64,000 bases of DNA, from assembly GCF_042650125.1 (NCBI RefSeq), contig NZ_JBHSAP010000009.1:1-64000 (forward strand), read 5' to 3'. The DNA comes from Salinithrix halophila. GTDB lineage: Bacteria > Bacillota > Bacilli > Thermoactinomycetales > DSM-45169. Under the pieces are notes generated by a model. It saw only the letters and a list, made by a program, of their open reading frames with translations, searched no databases and was not told the origin of the DNA. Shown here one piece after another: positions 24,103 through 33,058 of this stretch; the stretch's first letter is position 1; the number at the start of each line of letters is the position of its first letter. The translations under genes and the position numbers were made by a program.

Positions 24103-24336
24103 TCAGGAGCGGGAATCGATATAAGAAACGATATCCCCTACCGTATTAATTTTTTCGGCTTGTTCATCGGAGATCTCCAGGTTAAACTCGTCTTCCAGCT
24201 CGAGGATGAGATCCATCACGTCCAGGGAATCCGCTCCCAGGTCGTCTTTAATTGCGGCTTCAGGAGTCACCTCGGCGGCATCCACACCCAGACGATCCAC
24301 GACAATGCGTTGCACGCGGTTTAGCGTATCGGCCAT
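24103..24336 (-). CDS. acpP: Acyl carrier protein
   Basis: A 77-residue acidic four-helix protein with the phosphopantetheine attachment serine in DSLD (Ser37). It carries growing acyl chains between the Fab enzymes and PlsX. The start with GGGAGGTG spaced 6 nt is clear. A TATAAT box with no good -35 lies just upstream and could give extra expression of this abundant protein. Confidence 0.97.
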   Translation of the reverse strand: MADTLNRVQRIVVDRLGVDAAEVTPEAAIKDDLGADSLDVMDLILELEDEFNLEISDEQAEKINTVGDIVSYIDSRS

Positions 24337-24412
24337 TTCCTTCACCTCCCTTTCGTATTATACGGGATGTATGTTGAAAAATCGAGCAAGCATATCCCAT
24401 CAAATCAGGTAG

Positions 24413-25156
24413 TTATGCGGTTACCATGCCGCCGTCTACGTTGAGGGTTTGACCCGTGATGTAACCCGCCTGATCGGAAGCGAGGAAGACAACCACATGA
24501 GCGATATCTTCGGGCTTTCCAAGCCGGGCGAGGGGGATTTGGCTCGTCATACCTTCCCTTACGTCCTCACCCAACTCTGCCGTCATATCCGTTTCGATAA
24601 AGCCAGGGGCCACGGCATTGACGGTAATTCCGCGGCTGGCCAATTCCTTAGCCGTCGTTTTGGTAAGACCCAGCACCCCGGCTTTCGCCGCCGTATAGTT
24701 GGCTTGTCCCGGATTGCCGACGAGGCCGACCACAGAACTGACGTTAATGATGCGACCGCCCCGTTGCTTCATCATCGGGCGGGTGACCGCCTTCGTACAG
24801 AAGAAGACGCCTTTCAAGTTGGTATTTAGGACCTGGTCCCAATCCTCTTCCTTCATTCGGAGTATCAGATTGTCCCGGGTAATACCGGCATTGTTGACCA
24901 GGATGTCGACCCGACCGAACTCGGATACCACTTCTTTAACCGCAGCATCGACATCCGCCGCCTGAGAGATGTCCGCCCGGATCACCAAGGCCTTCTGCCC
25001 TTCATCCCGGACGGCAGAGGCGGTATCCTCGGCTGCCTCCTTGTTACCCGCATAAATAATCGCTACATCCGCTCCCGCTTTCGCAAGGGCAAGGGAGACC
25101 GCCCGTCCGATGCCACGGGAACCGCCGGTTACGATCGCGACCTTTCCGTTCAGCAT
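24413..25156 (-). CDS. fabG: 3-oxoacyl-ACP reductase
   Basis: A 247-residue short-chain dehydrogenase that reduces beta-ketoacyl-ACP with NADPH. It has the cofactor motif TGGSRGIG (10-17), NNAG (88-91) and the catalytic Ser141, Tyr154 and Lys158 in NVSSVVG and NYTAAKAG. It lies 16 bp after fabD. Confidence 0.96.
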   Translation of the reverse strand: MLNGKVAIVTGGSRGIGRAVSLALAKAGADVAIIYAGNKEAAEDTASAVRDEGQKALVIRADISQAADVDAAVKEVVSEFGRVDILVNNAGITRDNLILRMKEEDWDQVLNTNLKGVFFCTKAVTRPMMKQRGGRIINVSSVVGLVGNPGQANYTAAKAGVLGLTKTTAKELASRGITVNAVAPGFIETDMTAELGEDVREGMTSQIPLARLGKPEDIAHVVVFLASDQAGYITGQTLNVDGGMVTA

Positions 25157-25172
25157 GAAAGATCCTCCTCTG

Positions 25173-26111
25173 TTAGGCCAGTTTATCCAACACTTTTTGG
25201 AACGAGTCCTTATCTTGGACAGAAAGAGCCGTCACTCTCCGCTCGACTTTGCGGACCAGGCCGGTCAGAACATTGCCGGAGCCGATTTCGATGAAGGTGT
25301 CGACCCCCTCGTTCACCATCCAGCGCATGCTGTCTTCCCATAGAACTGGGGAAGACACCTGCTCCACCAGGGAACGACGGATTTTTTCCGCTTCCTGCTG
25401 AGGCGTAGCCGAGACATTTGCCACCACCGGAATTTGGGCATCACTCACCTCAAACTCCTTCAAAACCTCTTCCATACGGTCTGCCGCCGGTTTCATCAGG
25501 CTGGAGTGGAAGGGACCACTCACCGGCAGGGAAACCACACGCCGGGCACCTGCTTCCTTACATTTCTCACCGGCAGCTTCCACTGCTCTTTTCTCCCCGG
25601 ATATGACCAATTGGCCCGGGCAATTGTAGTTGGCCGGTTCCACGGCACCCCCGCCAGCGCCGGAAACCTCCCGGCAGGCCGTCTCGACGGCTTCCCTGCC
25701 CAACCCGAGGACGGCAGACATCGCCCCTTGGCCTGCGGGCACCGCCTCTTCCATCAGTAACCCACGCTGACGCACGGTGCGAAGGGCGTCGGAAAAGCTC
25801 ATCGCCCCTGCCGCCACCAAAGCTGAGTATTCACCCAGGCTGTGACCAGCGACAAAATCCGGCCGGATACCCGCTTCTTCAAAGAGAGGCAGCAGCGCAA
25901 CACTAGCCGTCAGCAAAGCAGGTTGGGCATTGGCTGTCAGGCGCAGTTCATCTTCGGGTCCTTCGAAGCACAGCTTCGATAGGGAGTAGCCGAGAATCCT
26001 ATCCGCTTCTGCAAAGCATTCCCGGGAACGTGAGTCAGCATCGCACAGGGAACTCCCCATCCCAACCGCTTGCGACCCCTGTCCTGGAAATAGAAACGCA
26101 ATCTTGCCCAA
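25173..26111 (-). CDS. fabD: Malonyl-CoA-ACP transacylase
   Basis: A 312-residue enzyme that loads malonyl groups on ACP. The nucleophile elbow GHSLG holds Ser91 and SGPFHSSLM holds His202. FLFPGQGSQ at the N-terminus is typical. It is placed between fabH and fabG. Confidence 0.96.
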   Translation of the reverse strand: MGKIAFLFPGQGSQAVGMGSSLCDADSRSRECFAEADRILGYSLSKLCFEGPEDELRLTANAQPALLTASVALLPLFEEAGIRPDFVAGHSLGEYSALVAAGAMSFSDALRTVRQRGLLMEEAVPAGQGAMSAVLGLGREAVETACREVSGAGGGAVEPANYNCPGQLVISGEKRAVEAAGEKCKEAGARRVVSLPVSGPFHSSLMKPAADRMEEVLKEFEVSDAQIPVVANVSATPQQEAEKIRRSLVEQVSSPVLWEDSMRWMVNEGVDTFIEIGSGNVLTGLVRKVERRVTALSVQDKDSFQKVLDKLA

Positions 26112-26154
26112 GTCTCTTCCCCCCTCTATGTAACCCGGTCAAGCGACCGGAACC

Positions 26155-27147
26155 TTACGTGTCCATCGTCCACTTGAGGACGGTTGCTCCCCAGGTCATC
26201 CCTCCACCGAAACCGACGAGAACCAGCGTATCTCCTTTGTGGATCCGGCCTTCCCGAACAGCTTCATCTAGGGCGACCGGGACCGAAGCCGAGGACATAT
26301 TGCCATAGCGGTCCAGATTCACCACTACTTTATCCTGGGAAATGCCCAATCGTTCCACCGCCGCTTCGATAATGCGAACGTTGGCCTGATGGGGGATGAG
26401 GTAGTCGATATCCTCCTTGGAAAGCCCCGCTTTGCGGAGTGCTTCCTCCGCCGAAACCCCTAGGACACGGACAGCGAACTTAAACACTTCCCGGCCATTC
26501 ATCGTCATAGTGTGAAGTTTTTGCTCCACGGTCTCTTTTGTCGCCGGCAGCCGAGAGCCTCCGGCAGGCTGTTTTAACAGATGTCCACCGGACCCATCCC
26601 CACCCAGTTCAAAAGAGAGGAATCCTTCTCCCTCATCCACCGGCCCGAGGACCGCTGCCCCCGCTCCGTCCCCGAAGAGTACGCAGGTGTTACGGTCCGT
26701 GAAATCAGTGATCCGGGATAGACAGTCTACCCCGACTACAAGGGCGTGCCGATAGATTCCGTTCTGGATGAACTGGGAGGCAACACTCACCCCGTAAATG
26801 AAGCCGGTGCAGGCGGCTGAAAGATCGAACGTAGCTGCCTTTTTTGCCCCCAGCGCGTCCTGCACCAGGCAGGCCGTCGCAGGAAAGGACATGTCCGGCG
26901 TAACGGTTGCCACAATGATTAAATCCAACTGATCGGCTGATAGATTCGCAGCCTCCAACGCCCTGCGGGCGGATTCCACAGCCAGGTCCGAGGAGGCCTG
27001 CTCCTCGGAGGCGATTCTCCGTTCCCGAATCCCTGTGCGGGTGACGATCCATTCATCATTGGTATCTACTATTTTCTCCAAATCCGCGTTGGTTAGAACT
27101 TTCTCAGGCAGGTAGGCGCCCGTTCCGATGATGCCAACCGATCCCAT
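26155..27147 (-). CDS. fabH: Beta-ketoacyl-ACP synthase III
   Basis: A 330-residue enzyme that starts fatty acid synthesis by condensing acetyl- or branched acyl-CoA with malonyl-ACP. Cys113 in SAACTGF, the histidine in IPHQAN and the asparagine in NLDRYGNMSSAS form the active site. It lies 7 bp after plsX, in the FapR-controlled unit. Confidence 0.97.
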   Translation of the reverse strand: MGSVGIIGTGAYLPEKVLTNADLEKIVDTNDEWIVTRTGIRERRIASEEQASSDLAVESARRALEAANLSADQLDLIIVATVTPDMSFPATACLVQDALGAKKAATFDLSAACTGFIYGVSVASQFIQNGIYRHALVVGVDCLSRITDFTDRNTCVLFGDGAGAAVLGPVDEGEGFLSFELGGDGSGGHLLKQPAGGSRLPATKETVEQKLHTMTMNGREVFKFAVRVLGVSAEEALRKAGLSKEDIDYLIPHQANVRIIEAAVERLGISQDKVVVNLDRYGNMSSASVPVALDEAVREGRIHKGDTLVLVGFGGGMTWGATVLKWTMDT

Positions 27148-27153
27148 CGGTCC

Positions 27154-28143
27154 TCATCCCCTCTCTAATTCCTCGGAAATCCGTTTGATAACGCCCCGAT
27201 CCACGAAGAGGCGCGCCTGCCGGACGGCATTGAAAACCGCTCGTGCATCGGAGGACCCATGGGCTTTGATCACCGGTCTGACCAAGCCTAAAAGCGGAGC
27301 GCCTCCGTGTTCCTTATAATCCATGCTGGAAGCGAAACGTTTCAAGCCGGGCTTCAAGACCGCCGCGGCCAATTTATTGATGAACGTCCGGGTAAACTCT
27401 TGTTTCAAACGGTCAAAGAAGGTTTTGGCCACGCCTTCGGTGTTCTTTAGCAAGATATTGCCGGAGAAACCGTCGCAAACGAGCACGTCGCATACCCCGT
27501 TTAGAACATCCCGCGCTTCCACGTTTCCGGAAAAATGGACGGGTAGTTCTTGGATCATCCTATAAGCTTCTTTTGTTAAAGAAGTCCCTTTTCCCTCTTC
27601 TGTCCCGATATTGAGAAGACCTACCCGTGGTGTGTCGTATTCCAAGACCTTCTCTGCGAAAATACTGCCCATCAGGGCGTACTGTTTCAGGTGTTCGGCC
27701 TTGGCGTCGGGATTGGCCCCTACATCTAAGACCAACATCCCTTTCCCTGTCACGGTTGGAAAAACCGGGGCAAGAGCAGGACGATCAATCCCCTGAATGC
27801 GCCCGGTGATCAAGAGACCAGCCGCCATGAGAGCGCCTGTGTTCCCAGCACTGATAAAGGCATCCGCTGCCCCTTCTTTCACCATCTGGCATCCGACCAC
27901 GAGGGAAGAATCCTTTTTCCGCCGGACAGCCCGAACGGGCTCTTCCGCGGCCTCGATCCATTCCGTCACCGGATGGATGGACACGTTATCCATCCCCGTT
28001 GCTTCCAGAACCGGACGGACAGACTCTTCGGTCCCGAGGAGGACAAATTCCGTGTCCGGCCATGTTTTGGCTGCCTGAAGGACCCCGTCGATCACGGCCT
28101 GGGGGGCATGATCGCCCCCCATGGCATCAAAAGCGATACGCAT
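27154..28143 (-). CDS. plsX: Phosphate acyltransferase PlsX
   Basis: A 329-residue enzyme that makes acyl-phosphate from acyl-ACP, the first step of phospholipid synthesis in most Firmicutes. It starts IAFDAMGGDHAP and has VLDVGANPDAK and LLNIGTEEGKG, all family signatures. Its start codon overlaps the stop of fapR by one base (TAATG), so the two are translationally coupled. Confidence 0.97.
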   Translation of the reverse strand: MRIAFDAMGGDHAPQAVIDGVLQAAKTWPDTEFVLLGTEESVRPVLEATGMDNVSIHPVTEWIEAAEEPVRAVRRKKDSSLVVGCQMVKEGAADAFISAGNTGALMAAGLLITGRIQGIDRPALAPVFPTVTGKGMLVLDVGANPDAKAEHLKQYALMGSIFAEKVLEYDTPRVGLLNIGTEEGKGTSLTKEAYRMIQELPVHFSGNVEARDVLNGVCDVLVCDGFSGNILLKNTEGVAKTFFDRLKQEFTRTFINKLAAAVLKPGLKRFASSMDYKEHGGAPLLGLVRPVIKAHGSSDARAVFNAVRQARLFVDRGVIKRISEELERG

Positions 28144-28703
28144 TATTGGTCCTCCTTTGTGCGGTGAACATCGAAAACTCCTTGAAATACAACCTCATCC
28201 CCGACACTCGTTCGAACATCCAACTGGGTGCGATTACCTTTTTTTTGCGTGACACGGGCTCGTGCCACACATTTTTCTCCCAACCGCACCGGGCGGACGA
28301 AGCGGAGGCCTGCTGTGGCGGTCAGTGCTGTTTCGGCGTCAACGACGGCGATCGCTAGGGAATTCGCTTGTGCAAACAGATGGTGTCCCCGGGCGATTCC
28401 GTTTCGGGCGAATACGTGCTCTTCCCTGATCTTTAAGACGGACACGCCGCTGTCGTCCAGTGTCAGCTCCGTCACTTCCCCGATCACTTCTTCAGGGTGA
28501 AGGGATCGGACCCGATCGAAATTGTTTTCGGCCATATCCTTGATTCGATCTCTTAGTTCCGGGATGCCCAGTTCCATCCGGTCGAGACGAATGGTTTGGA
28601 TACTGACATGTAAGCGGCGTGCCATCTCTTCGTCCGTCAAAAAGGGCTCCGCTTCCCATGCAAGGCTCAATTTTTTCTGCCGTTCTTTTTTTGACAGACG
28701 CAC
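28143..28703 (-). CDS. fapR: Transcriptional repressor FapR
   Basis: A 186-residue repressor of fatty acid and phospholipid genes that lets go of DNA when it binds malonyl-CoA or malonyl-ACP. The N-terminal 60 residues form the DNA-binding part (RLHVSIQTIRLDRMELGIPELR) and the rest a hot-dog fold thioesterase-like sensor (FARGHHLFAQANSLAIAVVD). Translation starts at GTG. A FapR operator overlaps its own promoter, so it represses itself and the fab genes behind it. Confidence 0.96.
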   Translation of the reverse strand: MRLSKKERQKKLSLAWEAEPFLTDEEMARRLHVSIQTIRLDRMELGIPELRDRIKDMAENNFDRVRSLHPEEVIGEVTELTLDDSGVSVLKIREEHVFARNGIARGHHLFAQANSLAIAVVDAETALTATAGLRFVRPVRLGEKCVARARVTQKKGNRTQLDVRTSVGDEVVFQGVFDVHRTKEDQ

Positions 28704-28735
28704 AACCGGGGCTCACCACCTTTTATAACCACATG

Positions 28736-28752
28736 CTAATACCAAGTACTAA
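28736..28752 (-). promoter_or_regulatory. FapR operator
   Basis: On the minus strand the 17-bp site reads TTAGTACTTGGTATTAG, close to the known FapR box TTAGTACCTGATACTAA. It lies just downstream of the -10 box, covering the likely start of transcription, where it would block RNA polymerase. Confidence 0.88.
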
Positions 28753-28755
28753 ATC

Positions 28756-28785
28756 AGTATAGCGGAAACCCCATCCTGATGACAA
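28756..28785 (-). promoter_or_regulatory. SigA promoter of the fapR-plsX-fab-rnc operon
   Basis: TTGTCA and TATACT are separated by 18 bp on the minus strand, directly upstream of the FapR operator. The distance to the fapR start is about 50 bp. Confidence 0.8.
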
Positions 28786-28875
28786 CCTCTTATTGAATAT
28801 CAAGTTTCTACCGACGCCAAAAGCCCGCTATTCGTAACCTCACTCATTATGTGGAAAAATATTCCCTATCTAGCG

Positions 28876-28906
28876 ACGAAAAAAGGACCTGCTATCGAGG
28901 TCCTTT
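28876..28906 (-). terminator. Terminator after rpmF
   Basis: A 9-bp stem AAAGGACCT / AGGTCCTTT with a 7-nt loop is followed on the minus strand by TTTCGTCG; with the stem's own T residues this gives six T in a row. Confidence 0.85.
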
Positions 28907-28924
28907 CGCTCCCTAACGGGAAAA

Positions 28925-29098
28925 TCAGTCGTTAACCACTTCGGATCCCTTGTAGTAGCCGCATTCCTTGCAAATGCGATGGGACAGTTTTTGTTCACCA
29001 CATTGCGGGCATTTCACCATACCCGGAACAGACAATTTAAAGTGGGTCCGACGTTTGCGCTTACGGGTTTTGGATGTCCGTCGAAAAGGCACTGCCAT
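28925..29098 (-). CDS. rpmF: 50S ribosomal protein L32
   Basis: A 57-residue L32 starting AVPFRRTSKTRKRKRRTHFK. Four cysteines (CPQC and CKEC) form a zinc ribbon, so this is the zinc-binding form. The ATG is preceded by AGGGGGGTGAG. It follows the DUF177 gene, its standard partner. Confidence 0.97.
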   Translation of the reverse strand: MAVPFRRTSKTRKRKRRTHFKLSVPGMVKCPQCGEQKLSHRICKECGYYKGSEVVND

Positions 29099-29141
29099 GT
29101 TCTCACCCCCCTTATCTGGCAACCATTCCATGGATAGAGGA

Positions 29142-29663
29142 TTAATCATCCCGCTTCAAGAGTTCTTCCAGTTTGGCCAAACGCGGGTCGACAACCCGAT
29201 TGTCACACTGGCAAGTCTCATAGTTCCAATTGGTTCCGCATGTTGGACACAGCCCCTTGCAATCTTCCTGACAGACCGGAGCAAAGGGCAGATTCAGGAG
29301 CAAGGACTCCCTGATGTACGGGGTCAAATCCGTCGGCCGATCCACAGCGGCCAAACGGATCTCCTGATCTTCCTCTTCACTCTCGCGAGCACGATCTTCA
29401 TCCGTGGTGAAGAGTTCGAACCAGTCCATCGTCAGAGGCCGTTCAAAAGAAGTTAGGCAGCGAGAACAACGAAACTGCCCCTTCGACTCCTGCCTGCCTT
29501 GCACCTGATAAAGCCCCTGGTCTTTCCAGGCCGTCACATGAACCCTCAGAGGGTCCAGGTGGAGGAGATCCGGGTGTTCCTTCTCCAGCCCCTCCAGTGT
29601 GACAAGCCCTTCTTCTTCCATGGGACCGGGTTTTTTGTTCAATTCCCGGAAGGATATCAGCAT
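29142..29663 (-). CDS. DUF177 (YceD/YlbN) protein
   Basis: A 173-residue protein of the family encoded in front of rpmF in most bacteria and linked to 23S rRNA or 50S maturation. The middle has FRCSRCLTSFERPL, and the C-terminus has a cysteine-rich segment (CQEDCKGLCPTCG, CQCD) likely to bind zinc. A near-consensus promoter precedes it. Confidence 0.92.
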   Translation of the reverse strand: MLISFRELNKKPGPMEEEGLVTLEGLEKEHPDLLHLDPLRVHVTAWKDQGLYQVQGRQESKGQFRCSRCLTSFERPLTMDWFELFTTDEDRARESEEEDQEIRLAAVDRPTDLTPYIRESLLLNLPFAPVCQEDCKGLCPTCGTNWNYETCQCDNRVVDPRLAKLEELLKRDD

Positions 29664-29691
29664 CGTACCGACTCCCTTACCAAACAGGGTA

Positions 29692-29721
29692 ATTATATGT
29701 GATACAAACGGGCTCTGTCAA
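29692..29721 (-). promoter_or_regulatory. Consensus SigA promoter of the DUF177-rpmF unit
   Basis: TTGACA and TATAAT, both perfect, are separated by 18 bp on the minus strand, about 30 bp upstream of the start codon. Confidence 0.88.
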
Positions 29722-29734
29722 CGTTTCTCCCTTT

Positions 29735-30805
29735 TCAGGCTGCATTTTTCTCCGAATGATCCCGAGGGAGCTTCTTTAGATAGGTGATGGCATCTCCCAA
29801 TGTCTTGACCGGTACCACCTTCATATCCGTCCCGATCTGACGTGCTGTCTTGACTGCTCGTTTTTCATTGCTGTCGCCCGGCCGACGGTCGGCAGGGACG
29901 AAAAAAATGTCGGCCCCTTTCTCATCCGCCGCAGCCACTTTATGCTGGACACCTCCGATTTGGCCCACTTCCCCTTCAGGAGTGATCGTACCCGTTCCGG
30001 CCACCCGGTAACCCCGGGTCAGGTCTTCTCCTCCGATCTGGTTGATAATTTCCAGGGAAAACATCAGACCAGCTGAGGGGCCACCGATGGAATCAGCATG
30101 AATGTTGACTTCGGGTTTGGTGGTCACCTTCCGCAACGTCACAGGCTGAATTCCGATCCCGGCCCGTTTTACTCCGCTGCTGGCGTCCAGCGTTCCCAGA
30201 CGAAGCTCCTTCTCCGTCAGCTTCCCATTTCGTTTCACCGTTAACTGGACCTTTTCACCGGGCTTTTTACCAGAGAGGTACCCCACCAACTCCTCCGAAC
30301 GACGAATTCGTTTCCCGTCCGCCTTTTTGATCAAGTCCCCCTCCTTTAATACTTTTTCCGCAGGCATGTCCTCAATTAGTCTAAAAACCTGAACACCGAG
30401 AAGCTTTTCACTCACCGGCCGCTTCGCCTGATGGAAAGCAGCCAAAACGGCATCCTGCTGGGATGCATGCATGATTTCCGCCTGACGCTTTTCGTATTCC
30501 TTGGGGTTCTCCCCTTCGCCCAGCACCTTCTGCTTTGGAACCAACTGATAGGTGGAATCAATCTTAGCAGCCACCCATCCCAAAAGGTTTCCTTCCCGCA
30601 TCGCAACCGTGGTCATATAAAAGCTGCCTTTTTCCTTACTACGGGTATCCTTCACTTGAATCATGGGCCTTACTTCCAATGCCGATCCGGGCTGCATGAT
30701 ATAGTAGGGAACCGGTATCAGAAATAAGACGCCAATCATCACGATGAGGGCGATCACCGGGATAGCCCAGGGCCTCCGGTACCACGTGGTTCTTTTATCC
30801 TCCAT
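29735..30805 (-). CDS. ylbL: YlbL: membrane-anchored PDZ-Lon-type serine protease
   Basis: The 356-residue product has an N-terminal transmembrane anchor (PWAIPVIALIVMIGVLFLI), a PDZ domain in the middle (GDLIKKADGKRI, GEKVQLTVKRNG) and a C-terminal Lon-type catalytic domain with the serine in DSIGGPSAGLMF and a lysine in the VQHKVAAADEKGADIFFVP region. Relatives include SepM, which trims a competence pheromone in streptococci, and B. subtilis YlbL, linked to DNA-damage recovery. ATG 30805 follows GGGGAGG; an upstream in-frame TTG is less likely. Confidence 0.92.
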   Translation of the reverse strand: MEDKRTTWYRRPWAIPVIALIVMIGVLFLIPVPYYIMQPGSALEVRPMIQVKDTRSKEKGSFYMTTVAMREGNLLGWVAAKIDSTYQLVPKQKVLGEGENPKEYEKRQAEIMHASQQDAVLAAFHQAKRPVSEKLLGVQVFRLIEDMPAEKVLKEGDLIKKADGKRIRRSEELVGYLSGKKPGEKVQLTVKRNGKLTEKELRLGTLDASSGVKRAGIGIQPVTLRKVTTKPEVNIHADSIGGPSAGLMFSLEIINQIGGEDLTRGYRVAGTGTITPEGEVGQIGGVQHKVAAADEKGADIFFVPADRRPGDSNEKRAVKTARQIGTDMKVVPVKTLGDAITYLKKLPRDHSEKNAA

Positions 30806-31595
30806 GTTTGTTCTTGCCTCCCCAGTCACCAATCATACTCTTGATCCGTTTCACTTGGATGATTGCAGCCTCCTCTCCCCGTCGGATACATTCTTCTACG
30901 CGAGTGAAGGCTGTCGGGCTGATCTCCGTCAGATCCGGGTGAATGAGAACATCTGCCCCCAAGAGCCTTTGATTTAATATTTCCCTTTCCATGACGCTTA
31001 AAGTCTGTGTAATGACATCAAAGATATGATCAATTTTGGCCGTCGTCGTCCGGGGAACCACATCCACTGCGATAATGACGTCCGCTCCCATTTCTTTCAC
31101 GACCGTAATTGGAATCCGATCAATAACCCCTCCGTCCACCAGCGTACGTCCCTCATGAATCACCGGTTCAAAGATGCCAGGGATGGAGATGCTGGCCCGG
31201 ACAGCGATGTCAATCGGACCTGAACGGAAAACCACCCGTTCCCCTTTGACCAGATCTGTCGCGACCACCGCTGTCGGCAGCGGCAATTCCTCCAGGTTCT
31301 TTCCGTGAGTGAGGAGACGAACCATTTCTTTCACCTTGGCTCCGGTGACAAACCCCCGCCGGGGGACAGTCAAATCCAGCCAGTGTTTCCGTTTGAGGTG
31401 GATGGCTAGCTTCTCCATCATTTCCAAGTCTACTCCGTTGGCAAACATGACCCCCACTAGGCTGCCAATACTGCTCCCCGCTACTAAATCCACCGGAATT
31501 CCCTCAGCCCGCAGAACCTTCAACACCCCGATGTGCGCCAACCCTCTTGCTCCCCCCGAGCCCAGTGCCAGGCCCACCCTCGGCCGCTCTCCCAA
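30795..31595 (-). CDS. ylbK: Patatin-like phospholipase family protein YlbK
   Basis: A 266-residue patatin-family protein. It has the oxyanion loop GSGGARGLAHIGVL, the nucleophile elbow GSSIG and the DGG of LVDGGVIDRIP, forming the Ser-Asp dyad of lipid acyl hydrolases. It resembles bacterial RssA/YlbK; the substrate is unknown. TTG is preferred as start because AGGAGG lies 7 nt before it. Its end overlaps ylbL by 11 bp. Confidence 0.88.
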   Translation of the reverse strand: MGERPRVGLALGSGGARGLAHIGVLKVLRAEGIPVDLVAGSSIGSLVGVMFANGVDLEMMEKLAIHLKRKHWLDLTVPRRGFVTGAKVKEMVRLLTHGKNLEELPLPTAVVATDLVKGERVVFRSGPIDIAVRASISIPGIFEPVIHEGRTLVDGGVIDRIPITVVKEMGADVIIAVDVVPRTTTAKIDHIFDVITQTLSVMEREILNQRLLGADVLIHPDLTEISPTAFTRVEECIRRGEEAAIIQVKRIKSMIGDWGGKNKHGG

Positions 31596-31750
31596 CTCGT
31601 CCTCCTCCTTTATCCCAGGCGACACCTGGTGTTTCCTCTACCCTTTAGAGATATGCCTTCGTCACCGAAGGAGCGATGAGACGAGCGGTCTATTTCCCGA
31701 TGATGGTGCGTAGACATGTTATCAAATCCCTGATGAACGGGAGGGTCTCG

Positions 31751-32995
31751 ATGCGGCCGATGAACACCGTTCTCCGTAACCGAATCCGCTCCGTCACCCT
31801 TGGAGCCGTGGCCCTCTTCCTTGTCTTGTCTCTGATTTTATATCCAGAACAAGCCTTCCAATCGTCCCTGAAAGGGCTGAAGATTTGGTGGGATGTCGTC
31901 TTCCCCGCTCTTCTGCCATTCTTTATCGCTTCCGAGATCCTGATGGGATTCGGTGTGGTCCATTTTCTTGGGGTGCTTCTAGAGCCGATGATGAGACCTC
32001 TTTTCCGGGTCCCGGGGGTAGGTGCTTTCGTGATGGCAATGGGACTGGCTTCCGGATATCCGATAGGCGCCAAGCTTACCGCACGTCTGCGGGAACAGAA
32101 ACTGATCTCCCGTACGGAAGGAGAGCGGCTCGTTTCCTTCACCAACACTGCTGACCCCCTGTTTATGTTCGGAGCCGTGGCTGTCGGTTTTTTTCATGAT
32201 GTTTCTCTGGGTGTCTCCCTCGCTGTCGCCCATTACAGCTCCAGTCTCTTACTAGGCTTTCTCATGCGCTTCCATGAGCCGAAGGGAGCCGCCACCCCTT
32301 CACCGAAAGAAGATTCCACTTTTTTTCTGTGGCGGGCATTACAAGCTATGCATCGGGCCCGCCTTTCCGATGGACGAAGCTTGGGGCAACTCATGGGGGA
32401 CGCAATTAGTTCTTCCGTCAATACGTTGATGGGAATCGGTGGTTTTATCATCATGTTCTCCGTTATTATCGACGTTCTGACCCAGGTAGGAATCACCGGG
32501 ATATTTGCCGCCGCTGTCGGATTCCTGTTCAAAGGAATCGGACTCCCTGAGGAATTGGCTCCGTCGGTAATTGCCGGTCTGTTTGAAATCACCCTGGGAG
32601 CCCAAGTGGCTTCCCAAGTCCCTATTACGGTACACATGGCTTACAAAATGGCCGTCACCGGAGCCATTATCGCCTGGAGCGGTTTTTCTGTCCACGCCCA
32701 AGTGGCCAGTATCCTTAGCCGAACGGACATCCGCTATACCCCTTACTGTGTCGCTCGTTTCATCCATGCTCTTTTTGCCGGTTCGATCACCCTCCTGATC
32801 TGGGAGCCTGTTGGGCGCTACCTGCTCACCTCCGATGCTGCCGTGCCCGCTTTTTTGCGCCAGATCCCGGAGGCAGGTTGGGCTGGTTTTCCGGAGCGGG
32901 TGCAATACCTCGGCTGGCGCGCACTCCTTCTACTTGGCACCCTGATGTTAGCCGCCCTTGGAATCCGGGCGATCCGTCGTCTTCTCCTCCGCTAA
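31751..32995 (+). CDS. ylbJ: Sporulation integral membrane protein YlbJ
   Basis: A 414-residue polytopic membrane protein with nucleoside-recognition/gate-like segments (GLASGYPIGAKLTARLREQ, FTNTADPLFMFGAVAVGFF, GVSVHAQVASIL-type region near residue 320). YlbJ is made under SigE in the mother cell and is needed for normal spore cortex formation in B. subtilis. It is divergent from ylbK. A stretch about 60 bp upstream (GTCTATT, 14 bp, CGTAGACA) loosely fits a SigE promoter. GGGAGGG precedes ATG 31751. Confidence 0.92.
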   Translation: MRPMNTVLRNRIRSVTLGAVALFLVLSLILYPEQAFQSSLKGLKIWWDVVFPALLPFFIASEILMGFGVVHFLGVLLEPMMRPLFRVPGVGAFVMAMGLASGYPIGAKLTARLREQKLISRTEGERLVSFTNTADPLFMFGAVAVGFFHDVSLGVSLAVAHYSSSLLLGFLMRFHEPKGAATPSPKEDSTFFLWRALQAMHRARLSDGRSLGQLMGDAISSSVNTLMGIGGFIIMFSVIIDVLTQVGITGIFAAAVGFLFKGIGLPEELAPSVIAGLFEITLGAQVASQVPITVHMAYKMAVTGAIIAWSGFSVHAQVASILSRTDIRYTPYCVARFIHALFAGSITLLIWEPVGRYLLTSDAAVPAFLRQIPEAGWAGFPERVQYLGWRALLLLGTLMLAALGIRAIRRLLLR

Positions 32996-33032
32996 TCCTC
33001 CTGATTCTTTATTCTATTCTCTTCTTTATTAC

Positions 33033-33058
33033 AAAAAACCCGATGGCTTCATCGGGTT
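33033..33058 (-). terminator. Terminator after coaD
   Basis: AACCCGATG-GCTT-CATCGGGTT is a perfect 9-bp stem followed on the minus strand by a T tract. The same hairpin lies after the convergent ylbJ, without a T tract in that direction. Confidence 0.85.
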
